A DNA stretch of 64,000 bases from Hymenobacter perfusus (GTDB taxonomy: Bacteria > Bacteroidota > Bacteroidia > Cytophagales > Hymenobacteraceae). This document shows, piece after piece, positions 17,621 to 25,591 of this stretch. A program made the position numbers and the translations under genes. The notes beneath the pieces are model-generated. The model saw only the letters and a list, made by a program, of their open reading frames with translations. It made no database searches and was not told where the DNA came from. Where the stretch lies: contig NZ_RWIU01000004.1 of NCBI RefSeq assembly GCF_003944765.1, positions 310,001 to 374,000 on the forward strand. The letters run 5' to 3'. The number at the start of each line of letters is the position of its first letter. The first letter of the stretch is position 1.

Positions 17621-19300
17621 ATGAAGCGTTATTTCCTGGGGCCATTGGCCCTGCTGCTGCCGCTGCTGCCCGCCACGGCCCAGAGCCTGACCATAACGGA
17701 AGTGCTGCCCGCCGCCAACGCCACGGCCATCCCCCGTCTGAATGGCCTGCGCATCCGGTTTTCCCAGCCCCTGGCTCCCGATGCCGGCACTGCGGGCGGT
17801 TTGCGGGTGTTCAGCAGCCAGTACTCGGGGCGGCTGCCGGGCACGCCCACCGTGAGCGGCAACACACTGTCGTTTTTCCCCGGCAACGACTTTCAGCCGG
17901 GCGAGAAGGTGCTGGTAACAGTGCCCACTACCGTGCGCAGCAGCAGCGGCGCCACGCTGGCCCGCCCGCTAGTATACGAGCTGACCGCCTCGGCCCAGGG
18001 TGGCAGCGGCACGTTTGCCGCGCCCGTAACGCTGGGGGCCGGAGCCTCGCCCTTCAACGCGGCCCTGGGCGACGTAAACAACGACGGCTACCTGGATATG
18101 GTGGTGGCCAACCTGGGCGGCGGCACCGTGGACGTGCGCACCAACAACGGGCGCGGCACGTTTGGGGCCGGCACTAGGCTGCGGGTGGGCGATGTACCGT
18201 TCTGGGCTCAGCTGGCTGACCTCGACGCGGACGGCGACCTGGACATTCTGACGCCCGACTTTAGCACCAGTACCATCAGCATTCTGCCCAATGATGGGAA
18301 AGGAGTGTTCGGGACGAGAAAGGTGCTGCCGGTGGCCGCCGGCCCCCAGCACCTGACGCCCACCGACATCGACGGGGACGGGGACCTGGACCTGCTGGTG
18401 GTGAGCAATCTGGCCGATAAGGTGATGAGCGTGCTGCGCAACGACGGCACCGGCAACTTTGCTGCCCCCGTGACGGTGGCGGTAGGCTATTACCCGTGGT
18501 TTGTGGCCGCCGCCGACGTGGACGGGGACGGGGACCAGGATGCCCTGGTCGCCGACTACGACGTGGACGGGACCGTGGACTTGCTGCGCAACGACGGCAC
18601 CGGCACCTTCACCCGCAGCGTGGCCCTGCGCCTGAATGGGGAGCTGAGCAATGTGGCTGCTACCGACATGGACGACGATGGCGACGTAGACTTGCTTATC
18701 ACGGATACCCGGCAGGGAGCCGTGGTGCAGGCCCGCAACGATGGGCAGGGCACGTTTACGGTGGTTGCTACCCTCGCCGCCCCGGGGCTGCCCCGCATCG
18801 TGGTGCCCGCCGATATGAACGGCGACGGATACCCCGACCTGGTGGTGAGCTGCCAGGCCAGCGACCGGGTGCTGGTGGCCCTCAATGATGGGACCGGCCG
18901 GCTCACGCTCAGCGCCACGCTCACCACCGGCCGCGAGCCGGTGGGGGTAGCCACCGGCGACCTGGACTACGACGGCGACCTGGACCTGGTGGCGGTGAAC
19001 ATCGGGGTCGGGGGCGTGAATACCTGGCTCAACAATGCTGCCGGCCCCGTGCTGCACGCCGGGGCGGCCCAGGCGGCGGCCCGCTTGCAGCTGCTGCCCA
19101 ACCCGGCCCGCGCGGCGGCAACGGTAGCCGGCGTGGCCCCCCGGGCTACCATTGTGGTGCTTGATGCCTTAGGCCGCCAGGTGACGACGGCTACCGCCGA
19201 TGCCGCGGGCACGGTCCGGCTGAACCTACCGGCCAGCCTGCCCGCTGGCGTGTACCTGGTACGGGCCGGCGCGGCCGTGGGCCGGCTGGTAGTAGAGTAG
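17621..19300 (+). CDS. Secreted FG-GAP/VCBS repeat protein with type IX sorting domain
   Basis: Predicted exported surface protein, function unknown. The start at 17621 gives a clean signal peptide ([21 protein letters not shown]) and 559 residues; the frame runs further upstream but without export signal. Then comes a Big_5-like Ig domain (about 20-125, [21 protein letters not shown]) and a seven- or eight-bladed FG-GAP/VCBS propeller marked by repeated DxDGDGDLD-type calcium loops ([36 protein letters not shown]). The C-terminal 75 residues form a type A sorting domain (LQLLPNPAR to the end), so it should leave through the type IX system. Very high GC. Confidence 0.85.
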   Translation: MKRYFLGPLALLLPLLPATAQSLTITEVLPAANATAIPRLNGLRIRFSQPLAPDAGTAGGLRVFSSQYSGRLPGTPTVSGNTLSFFPGNDFQPGEKVLVTVPTTVRSSSGATLARPLVYELTASAQGGSGTFAAPVTLGAGASPFNAALGDVNNDGYLDMVVANLGGGTVDVRTNNGRGTFGAGTRLRVGDVPFWAQLADLDADGDLDILTPDFSTSTISILPNDGKGVFGTRKVLPVAAGPQHLTPTDIDGDGDLDLLVVSNLADKVMSVLRNDGTGNFAAPVTVAVGYYPWFVAAADVDGDGDQDALVADYDVDGTVDLLRNDGTGTFTRSVALRLNGELSNVAATDMDDDGDVDLLITDTRQGAVVQARNDGQGTFTVVATLAAPGLPRIVVPADMNGDGYPDLVVSCQASDRVLVALNDGTGRLTLSATLTTGREPVGVATGDLDYDGDLDLVAVNIGVGGVNTWLNNAAGPVLHAGAAQAAARLQLLPNPARAAATVAGVAPRATIVVLDALGRQVTTATADAAGTVRLNLPASLPAGVYLVRAGAAVGRLVVE

Positions 19301-19353
19301 GCCGCCACAGGCTAGCGGCCGTAAGATACGGGCCACGGCCGAGGAGCAGGGCC

Positions 19354-19506
19354 TGGGTAGCGGCGCTGGTGGGGCAGATGTTGGCTGCCAAAGCCCACGT
19401 CGCCACCGCCGATACCCAGGCCCTGGAGGCGCAAATCGATGCCCTGGTGGCCGCCCTCTACGGCGTGGCCCTGCCCGCCACCCCGGTAGCCGCGCCAGCC
19501 GTCTGA
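19354..19506 (+). pseudogene. Fossil C-terminus of an Eco57I/type IIG-like DNA methyltransferase
   Basis: The frame reads VAALVGQMLAAKAHVATADT followed by QALEAQIDALVAALYGV, then a short Ala/Pro tail and a TGA. This closely resembles the C-terminal end of Eco57I-type (type IIG) restriction-methylation enzymes, where LEAQIDALVYALYGL-like text is common. Nothing of the catalytic domains is present upstream: the frame instead overlaps the end of the FG-GAP gene. I read it as the surviving tail of a lost gene. The family call is from motif memory. Confidence 0.55.
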
Positions 19507-19532
19507 GCCGCTGCCCCGGCCAATCTAACCGC

Positions 19533-19570
19533 AAACGGCCCGCCTCCTGCAAGCAGGAAGCGGGCCGTTT
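19533..19570. terminator. Hairpin after the methyltransferase remnant
   Basis: An 11-bp perfect stem (19533-19543 with 19560-19570) extends inward with six more pairs around an AA loop. It begins with AAA and ends with TTT, so it can terminate transcription from both sides. Confidence 0.7.
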
Positions 19571-19682
19571 GGGTAGTTGCAATAGGCGGTATAGGAGTAG
19601 TAGGGCAGTGCGGCGGCCCTGGACCGGGCCGCTTCGCTCCGGCTTACAGGGTGGCGCGGTGGGCGGTTACTTCCGCAATGGC

Positions 19683-20063
19683 CTATTGCAGCTCGGGTAC
19701 CTGCACGGCCACCTGGCGCACATCCACGGCCTTCAGGAAGGCATCCGTGGGCGTTTGGGTGCTGGTGCCGGGGCTGGCGCTCAGGTCTTCTACCCGGCGC
19801 TGGGCCCGCGTGAGCATCTTGCTCAGGCTGCTGTGCTCGCTGGTGCCGGGCGTGAGGCCGGCCACTACCGGCGTTAGGCGGGTTACGCTGGCCTGCGCGG
19901 CGGCCAGGTCCAGGGCGCGGTCGGTGGCCCGGTCCGCCGACTGGTCGGCCTGGAGGTCCAGCACCTGGTCGCGCACGGTAAACACGCGCAGCTCCAGGTT
20001 CAGAGCCTCGAGCACGGTGTCGCACTCGACCTGGGTGGTGAGTAATTGAATGGGAAAGGGCAT
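19683..20063 (-). CDS. Small coiled-coil protein, probably truncated by a premature TAG
   Basis: Unrecognised 126-residue protein starting MPFPIQLLTTQVECDTVLEA. It is predicted all-helical with acidic, Asp/Ala-rich heptads (about 8-75), a Thr/Pro-rich turn (TPGTSEHSSLSKML) and a second helix. There is no signal peptide. The start at 20063 is chosen because the 29 residues before it are Pro-rich and unlike the rest. The TAG stop after QVPELQ is followed in the same frame by AIAEVTAHRATL and a TAA (stop at 19644), which continues the helical pattern; a single change CAG to TAG would explain this. It lies downstream of the XRE gene on the same strand. Confidence 0.55.
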   Translation of the reverse strand: MPFPIQLLTTQVECDTVLEALNLELRVFTVRDQVLDLQADQSADRATDRALDLAAAQASVTRLTPVVAGLTPGTSEHSSLSKMLTRAQRRVEDLSASPGTSTQTPTDAFLKAVDVRQVAVQVPELQ

Positions 20064-20198
20064 AAAAAAAAGGAATAAGGTAAGTGGCGGTATTGCCGGG
20101 GGTAAAATAGGCGAAAAACCCAAGCTGCGCCAGAGGTGGCCGGACCTCACCCCGGTCGGGCGGCGGAAAAGCCGTCTGACCGGGACGTTCTATTGTTG

Positions 20199-20813
20199 CT
20201 ACTGCGGCGCCCCCAGGGCCGCCACCTCGGCGCGCAGGCCAGCTACGCGGGCGGCCAGCAGGTGCAGGGCAGCGGCGCGGGCTGCCGGATCGGGGTCGTC
20301 GCGGCGGAGGTCTTCGGCCAGGGCCTGGAGCCAGCGGGCGAGGTGGGCGGCTTCGGCGGCCTCGGGGGGCGGGGGCAGCGTGTGCAGGCGGGCCAGCCCG
20401 AGGCGGCGGTGGTGCAGGGCGGCGGCGCGGGTCTGCGCCGCCGCTAGTTCCGTCCCGAGCGTGAGCAGCCGCAGGCGCTGGTCGCGCAGGCGGCGGCGCA
20501 GGGGTTCGGGGGCGGGGGCCTCGGGTAGGGGCGGGGCCAGCTGCTCGGGGGCGGGCAGCGGCAGCAGCGGGTTGTAGGGCGGGGGCAGCGGCACGGCGGG
20601 TGGCCCCTGGCCCAGCGGGGGCGGCAGCGCGGACAGCAGCCTCAGCAGGCGCGGCAGCAGGGCCGCCGGCAGCGGCTTGCGCCCCGCCTCCAGGTGGCTC
20701 ACAAAACTCGCCGATACGCCCAGGTAGCGCGCCAGCTGCGGCAACGACACCCCCAGGTGCGCCCGCACCGGGGCGGTCAGGCTCACGAAAGAAGCGGTAG
20801 GTACGGTCATCAT
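20199..20813 (-). CDS. XRE-family HTH protein with Leu/Pro/Ala-rich tail
   Basis: Putative DNA-binding regulator. With the start at 20813 (MMTVPTAS) the N-terminal 60 residues form an HTH_3 domain: VRAHLGVSLPQLARYLGVSA then SFVSHLEAGRKPLP. The remainder (about 65-204) is a very Leu/Pro/Ala/Arg-rich helical region without a recognised domain. An in-frame ATG at 20861 is possible, but it would place the gene start across one of three copies of the repeated 8-mer AGGTAACA, so the shorter form is preferred. The coiled-coil gene lies 135 bp downstream on the same strand. Confidence 0.65.
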   Translation of the reverse strand: MMTVPTASFVSLTAPVRAHLGVSLPQLARYLGVSASFVSHLEAGRKPLPAALLPRLLRLLSALPPPLGQGPPAVPLPPPYNPLLPLPAPEQLAPPLPEAPAPEPLRRRLRDQRLRLLTLGTELAAAQTRAAALHHRRLGLARLHTLPPPPEAAEAAHLARWLQALAEDLRRDDPDPAARAAALHLLAARVAGLRAEVAALGAPQ

Positions 20814-20902
20814 GACCCAAGGTAACAGGAAGACGGAATATGTGCATAAGTTATTACCCACTAGGTAACAGGGGAGCAGAATATAGGTAAGGGATGTTAC
20901 CT
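20814..20902 (-). promoter_or_regulatory. Putative operator region: three AGGTAACA copies
   Basis: The exact 8-mer AGGTAACA occurs at 20820-20827 and 20863-20870 on the plus strand and at 20895-20902 on the minus strand. An imperfect copy (AGGTAAGG) starts near 20885. All lie directly upstream of the XRE gene, so self-regulation by that protein is a natural guess. Confidence 0.45.
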
Positions 20903-21180
20903 GTCCTTTGCCGCCGGGCGGGTGGCACGGGCGGTGCTGCTATGGGGCGGGGCTGTCTGCTACCCGGCCGCGCCAAGAGCAGCGGAGGAGTTGGCCGGTG
21001 GCGAATAGTTCGGCAAATCAGCTGCTTAGAGGAAAAACTGTATCCGGAGCAGGAATGGTAAGCTCGGCGTTGGTAGCTTTACAGTACTAGTCAAATTTGT
21101 TGACTTCACTGGATCTTAGGCACTAGCTGCTTGCGTTCTTTGCCTCTTTCCCTCCCAGACGTGGCACTCCGCTCCCTTGC
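20903..21180. other. Intergenic region before the repeat protein gene
   Basis: No convincing gene, RNA or terminator was seen here. A 60-residue open frame at 20908 looks like chance. The last 130 bp are less GC-rich and should hold the promoter of the next gene, but no clear TAnnTTTG box stands out. Confidence 0.4.
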
Positions 21181-24100
21181 ATGAAACACACCTACTCCCG
21201 GGCCGCCCACGCGGCCTATGCTCATTCTATGGTCCTGGCGGGCCATCTTTTTCTGCTAGTGGCCTTACTACTGCCCTGGGGCGCACGGGCGCAGACGTGG
21301 TCGGCGGCCGGCATCGGTAGTAGCAGCCAGACCAACGGCACAAGCATCACGCAGGCCACGGCGGTGGATGCCGACGGCAACGTATTCGTGACGGGCAGCT
21401 TCACGGGGCAAGTGGGCTTCGGCAGCACGGTACTGAGCAGCAGCGTGGGCGGCGAGGATCTGTTCGTGGCCAAGTATGTGCCGGCTACCGCCACCTGGGC
21501 CTGGGCCCAGAGCGGCGGCGGCACCAGTTTCGACCAAGGCCTGGGCATTGCCGTGAGCGGGGGCAACGTGTACGTGACGGGCTTTATCACCAATAACACG
21601 GCCAACGCCAGTGATGTGCGCTTCGGTGGTACCGACCCCACCACCAGCACGGTGGTGCAGCATGGGGCCAGCAGTACCAACAGTCAGGATCTGGTAGTGG
21701 CCAAATACACCGACAACGGCCCGAGTGCTACCCTGGGCTGGACCCAGGTGGGCGGCGGCACTAGCGACTTCGACCAGGGCAATGGCATTGCCGTAAGCGG
21801 CAGCAGCGTGTACGTGACCGGCGCTATTGTGAACAACACAGCCAACACCAATATGGTGCTCTTCGGCGGCACGGGCACTACGGCCGGTACGGTGCAGCAG
21901 AACGGGGCCAGCACCAGCAGCACCTTAGACTTGGTAGTGGCCAAGTACACCGACAACGGGGCCACGACCACCCTGGGCTGGACCCAGGTAGGCGGCGGCA
22001 TCAGTTCTGATCAGGGGAATGGCATTGCCGTAAGCGGCACGAGCGTGTACGTGACGGGCTACATCATCAATAGCACGACCAACGCCAACACGGTGCGCTT
22101 CGGTGGCACGGGCACCACGGCGGGCACGGTACAGCAGAACGGGGCCAGCACCAGCAGCACCTTAGACTTGGTAGTGGCCAAGTACACCGATAACGGCACT
22201 ACGGCCACCTTGCGCTGGACCCAGGTGGGCGGCGGTACGAATGACGACCGGGGCCAGGGCATTGCCGTGAGCGGCACGAGCGTGTACGTGACGGGCTTTA
22301 TCCGCAATACCACGACCAATACCAATATGGTGCGCTTCGGTGGCACGGGTACTACGGCCGGTACGGTGCAGCAGAACGGGGCCAGCACTGGCAATGCCTC
22401 CGATTTGGTAGTAGTTAAATACACCGATAACGGGGCCACGGCCACTTTGCGCTGGACCCAGGTAGGGGGCGGCACTAATGGCGACCAGGGCTTGGGCATT
22501 GCTGTGAGCGGCAGCAGCGTGTACGTGACGGGCTATATCCTCAACAATATAGCCAACGCTAGCACAGTGCGCTTCGGCGGCACGGGCACTACGGCGGGTA
22601 CGGTGCAGCAGAACGGGGCCAGCACCAGCAACAGCGTTGACCTGGTGGTAGCCAAGTACACCGACAACGGGGCCACGGCCACCTTGCGCTGGACCCAGGT
22701 GGGCGGTGGCACCACCTTCGACCAGGGCCAGGGTATTGCCGTGAGTGGCAGCAGCGTGTACGTGGCGGGCTACGTAGGGGCAACCAGCGTGGCGAATTTT
22801 GGCGCGGCAACGGGCACTCCGCTGCTGGGTACGGCCAGTAGGCGGGCCGTGCTGGCCACCCTGACGGACAACGCCAGTGCCGGGCCCTGGCAGACGCTGG
22901 CCGCCACCGCCAACGGCGGCACGAGCCAGACACGGGCCACGGCGGTGGATGCCGATGGCAACGTATTCGTGACGGGCAGTTTCACGGGGCAGGTGGCCTT
23001 CGGCAGCACGGTGCTGAGCAGCGTGGGCAGCGAGGATCTGTTCGTGGCCAAGTACGTGCCGGCTACCGCCACCTGGGCCTGGGCCCAGAGCGGCGGCGGC
23101 ACCGGCAACGACCTGGGCCTGGGCGTTGCCGTGAGCGGCACGAGCGTGTACGTGACGGGCTACATCATCAACAGCACAGTCAACACCAGTGGGGTGCTGT
23201 TCGGGGGCACGGGCACCACAGCCGGTACAGTGGTACAGCATGGGGCCAGCGGCTCCGACAGCCAGGACTTAGTGGTGGTCAAATACACTGACAACGGCAC
23301 GAGTGCCACGCTGGGCTGGACCCAGGTGGGCGGTGGCACCAGCAACGACCAGGGCCTGGGCATTGCCGTGAGTGGGGGCAACGTGTATGTGACGGGCTAC
23401 ATCACCAACACCACGACCAATACCAATTTGGTGCGCTTCGGTGGTACGGGCACCACGGCGGGCACGGTGGTGCAGCATGGGGCCAGCAGCACCAACAGTC
23501 AGGATCTGGTAGTGGCCGAGTACACTGACAACGGCACTACGGCCACGTTAGGCTGGACCCAGGTGGGCGGTGGCACCAGCAACGACCAGGGCCTGGGCAT
23601 TGCCGTAAGCGGCAGCAGCGTGTACGTGACGGGCTACATCACCAACACCACGACCAATACCAATTTGGTGCGCTTCGGTGGCACGGGCACCACGGCGGGC
23701 ACGGTGGTGCAGCATGGGGCCAGCAGCACCAACAGTCAGGATCTGGTAGTGGCCGAGTACACTGACAACGGCACTACGGCCACGTTAGGCTGGACTCAGG
23801 TGGGCGGCGGCACTGGCACCGACCTGGGCCTGGGCATTGCCGTAAGCGGCAGCAGCGTGTACGTGACGGGCTATATCCGCAATACCACAGGCAACACCAG
23901 TGGGGTGCTGTTCGGGGGCACGGGTACCACGGCCGGCACGGTGCAGGTTAACGGGGCCACGGCCACGAGCAGCTCGGACTTGGTGGTAGTCAAATACACT
24001 GACAACGGCACTACGGCCACGCTGGGCTGGACCCAGGTGGGCGGCGGCACTGGCACCGACTTGGGCCTGGGCATTGCCGTGAGTGGCACGAGGGTGTACG

Positions 24101-24729
24101 TGACGGGCTACATCAGGCCCAGCGCCACCTTCGGCAGCTTCACCATCGCCAACCCAGATGGGGATGCCAACTTCCTGGGGGAGCTGCTCGACGCGGCACC
24201 GCTGCCCGTGGAGCTGACGCAGTTCACGGCCGCGCCGGAAGGCACGCAGGCCGTACGCCTGGCCTGGGCTACGGCCTCGGAGGTGAACAGCGCCGCCTTC
24301 GAGGTGGAGCGCAGCCCAGATGGCCACACCTTCGGAGCTGTGGGCACAGTAGCCGCTGCCGGCCGCAGCACGGCCTCGCGTCGCTACACCCTGCTGGACG
24401 CGGCACTACCGACTGGTGCGGTAGTGCTCTACTACCGCCTGCGGCAGGTAGATGCCGATGGTACATTCAGCTACTCGCCGGTGCGGGTGGTAACGCGAAC
24501 TAGTGTGGCCACGCTGCAGCTTTATCCCAACCCTACTACCGGCGCGGCTATGCTCACGGGAGCAGCGCCCAGCACGGCCATTACGGTGCTGGACGCGCTG
24601 GGCCGTCCGGTGCTGCGCGCTACCGCCGACGCCACGGGCACGGCCCGTCTGGGGCTGCCGGCCGGACAGCCTGCCGGTATGTACCTAGTGCGTAGTGGCG
24701 CGCAAACGGTGCGGTTGCTGCGGCGGTAG
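21181..24729 (+). CDS. Giant secreted SBBP-like repeat protein with type IX sorting domain
   Basis: Predicted exported protein of 1182 residues, function unknown. A signal peptide ends near residue 38 (PWGARAQ); a start at Met17 would also work. Eleven units of about 79 residues follow, resembling SBBP beta-propeller repeats. Nine carry WTQVGGG and two carry WAWAQSGGG; each unit contains the GIAVSGSSVYVTG strand and most contain FGGTGTTAGT. The array is itself two modules, each opening with ATAVDADGNVFVTGSFTGQV (near 60 and 590). After residue 1005 comes a fibronectin-like domain (LPVELTQFTA, VNSAAFEVERSPDG) and a type A sorting domain (LQLYPNPTTG to the end). Some units are almost identical at DNA level. 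Confidence 0.85.
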   Translation: MKHTYSRAAHAAYAHSMVLAGHLFLLVALLLPWGARAQTWSAAGIGSSSQTNGTSITQATAVDADGNVFVTGSFTGQVGFGSTVLSSSVGGEDLFVAKYVPATATWAWAQSGGGTSFDQGLGIAVSGGNVYVTGFITNNTANASDVRFGGTDPTTSTVVQHGASSTNSQDLVVAKYTDNGPSATLGWTQVGGGTSDFDQGNGIAVSGSSVYVTGAIVNNTANTNMVLFGGTGTTAGTVQQNGASTSSTLDLVVAKYTDNGATTTLGWTQVGGGISSDQGNGIAVSGTSVYVTGYIINSTTNANTVRFGGTGTTAGTVQQNGASTSSTLDLVVAKYTDNGTTATLRWTQVGGGTNDDRGQGIAVSGTSVYVTGFIRNTTTNTNMVRFGGTGTTAGTVQQNGASTGNASDLVVVKYTDNGATATLRWTQVGGGTNGDQGLGIAVSGSSVYVTGYILNNIANASTVRFGGTGTTAGTVQQNGASTSNSVDLVVAKYTDNGATATLRWTQVGGGTTFDQGQGIAVSGSSVYVAGYVGATSVANFGAATGTPLLGTASRRAVLATLTDNASAGPWQTLAATANGGTSQTRATAVDADGNVFVTGSFTGQVAFGSTVLSSVGSEDLFVAKYVPATATWAWAQSGGGTGNDLGLGVAVSGTSVYVTGYIINSTVNTSGVLFGGTGTTAGTVVQHGASGSDSQDLVVVKYTDNGTSATLGWTQVGGGTSNDQGLGIAVSGGNVYVTGYITNTTTNTNLVRFGGTGTTAGTVVQHGASSTNSQDLVVAEYTDNGTTATLGWTQVGGGTSNDQGLGIAVSGSSVYVTGYITNTTTNTNLVRFGGTGTTAGTVVQHGASSTNSQDLVVAEYTDNGTTATLGWTQVGGGTGTDLGLGIAVSGSSVYVTGYIRNTTGNTSGVLFGGTGTTAGTVQVNGATATSSSDLVVVKYTDNGTTATLGWTQVGGGTGTDLGLGIAVSGTRVYVTGYIRPSATFGSFTIANPDGDANFLGELLDAAPLPVELTQFTAAPEGTQAVRLAWATASEVNSAAFEVERSPDGHTFGAVGTVAAAGRSTASRRYTLLDAALPTGAVVLYYRLRQVDADGTFSYSPVRVVTRTSVATLQLYPNPTTGAAMLTGAAPSTAITVLDALGRPVLRATADATGTARLGLPAGQPAGMYLVRSGAQTVRLLRR
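23341..23814 (+). repeat. Near-identical tandem 237-bp units inside the repeat protein
   Basis: Units 23341-23577 and 23578-23814 have the same length and, by eye, differ at about ten positions, mostly in the first 50 bp and at third codon positions. The array around them (about 21735-24070) keeps a 237-240 bp period. Confidence 0.8.
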
Positions 24730-24733
24730 CCGG

Positions 24734-25435
24734 CTACTGTTTTTTGCGAGGCTTGGGGACGGTGGGGTGCTGCTCCAGCAGCGCTAGCAGGTACTCAGGC
24801 GTGAGGCCAGTGAAATCCTTGATATAGATGAGGGGGGCCTGAAAGTCGGGGGCGTTGAGGGAGGTGCCCACGGCCACGCAGCGCATGCCGGCCCTGTAGG
24901 CGGCCTGTTCGCCCAGCACGGCATCTTCCAGCACCACGCACCGCTCGGGCGGGATGCCGAGCTTGCGGGCCGTGGTGCGGTAGGTATCGGGGTGAGGCTT
25001 GCCTTTGGTTACGTCGTCCTTGCCCACCACCACATCGAAGTAGCGGCGCAGGCCCAGATGATCGAGGATGTAGGCGATGGTATCGTCGCCGGAGCCGGTG
25101 CCCAGCCCGATGCGGAAGCCGGCGGCGCGGGCGGCCTGCAGAAACGCCGTGAGGCCGGCCACCTCGCGGCGCTTGTTCCAATAGAGTACCCGGTAGAGCA
25201 GCTCGCGCTGGGCGGCATACTCTTCCAGCTGCTTTTTCGGGACGGGGTTGGTGAACACCGAGGCCAGAATCTCGGCGGCGGGCATGCCATTGAGGCGGCG
25301 CAGCAGGCGGCGGGCGTTGGTGGTCAGGCCCAGGTCGCGGAATAGCAGCTGGAAGGCGCGGGCTTGCTCGGGCGTGTTGTCGATGAGCACGCCGTCCATG
25401 TCGAAAATCAGGGCATAAGGCTGATCAGTAGGCAT
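24734..25435 (-). CDS. HAD-superfamily sugar-phosphatase/phosphoglucomutase-like hydrolase
   Basis: HAD subfamily IA enzyme, probably acting on a small phosphorylated metabolite; substrate not predictable. With the start at 25435 (MPTDQPYAL) the 233 residues show motif I FDMDGVLID (nucleophile and acid Asp), motif II at GLGTGSGDD, the motif III lysine in KGKPHPDTY and motif IV in VVLEDAVLG. The helical cap (about 28-90) is of the beta-phosphoglucomutase/phosphatase type. The longer frame start at 25468 adds 11 residues that do not look like the family. It converges with the repeat protein gene, stop to stop 4 bp apart. Confidence 0.85.
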   Translation of the reverse strand: MPTDQPYALIFDMDGVLIDNTPEQARAFQLLFRDLGLTTNARRLLRRLNGMPAAEILASVFTNPVPKKQLEEYAAQRELLYRVLYWNKRREVAGLTAFLQAARAAGFRIGLGTGSGDDTIAYILDHLGLRRYFDVVVGKDDVTKGKPHPDTYRTTARKLGIPPERCVVLEDAVLGEQAAYRAGMRCVAVGTSLNAPDFQAPLIYIKDFTGLTPEYLLALLEQHPTVPKPRKKQ

Positions 25436-25532
25436 ACTGGATGAGATAGTGGTTTGGTAGGAACACAATCCGTAGGACCGATAGGGTCAGTTACGAAACT
25501 GTTATACGTACGCAACTCCGGGCGGCCGGGCC

Positions 25533-25540
25533 TATCTTTG
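25533..25540 (+). promoter_or_regulatory. Possible -7 box of the alkaline phosphatase gene
   Basis: TATCTTTG matches the TAnnTTTG consensus exactly and lies 52 bp before the TTG start of the phosphatase. No TTG is found at the usual -33 position. Confidence 0.45.
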
Positions 25541-25591
25541 CAGCCGGGGCGTCAACGTGGTGCCCCAGCCGTTCCATTCTTCTTTTCCGCC

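Noticed and set aside
17969..19057. 362-residue open frame antisense to the FG-GAP gene
   Set aside because: It arises from the regular DxDGDGD codons of the propeller; no independent signal.
19525..20847. 440-residue open frame on the minus strand
   Set aside because: Composition is an Ala/Pro/Arg artefact of GC-rich DNA; it runs over the XRE and coiled-coil genes in another frame and has no domain pattern.
23341..23814. Assembly duplication as cause of the near-identical units
   Set aside because: The units differ at about ten sites and the third unit continues the same period, which fits real tandem expansion better than an assembly error.
21735..24070. Regular 237-bp repeats considered as a CRISPR-like or satellite array
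   Set aside because: The repeats are in frame, code for propeller blades and lack unique spacers.
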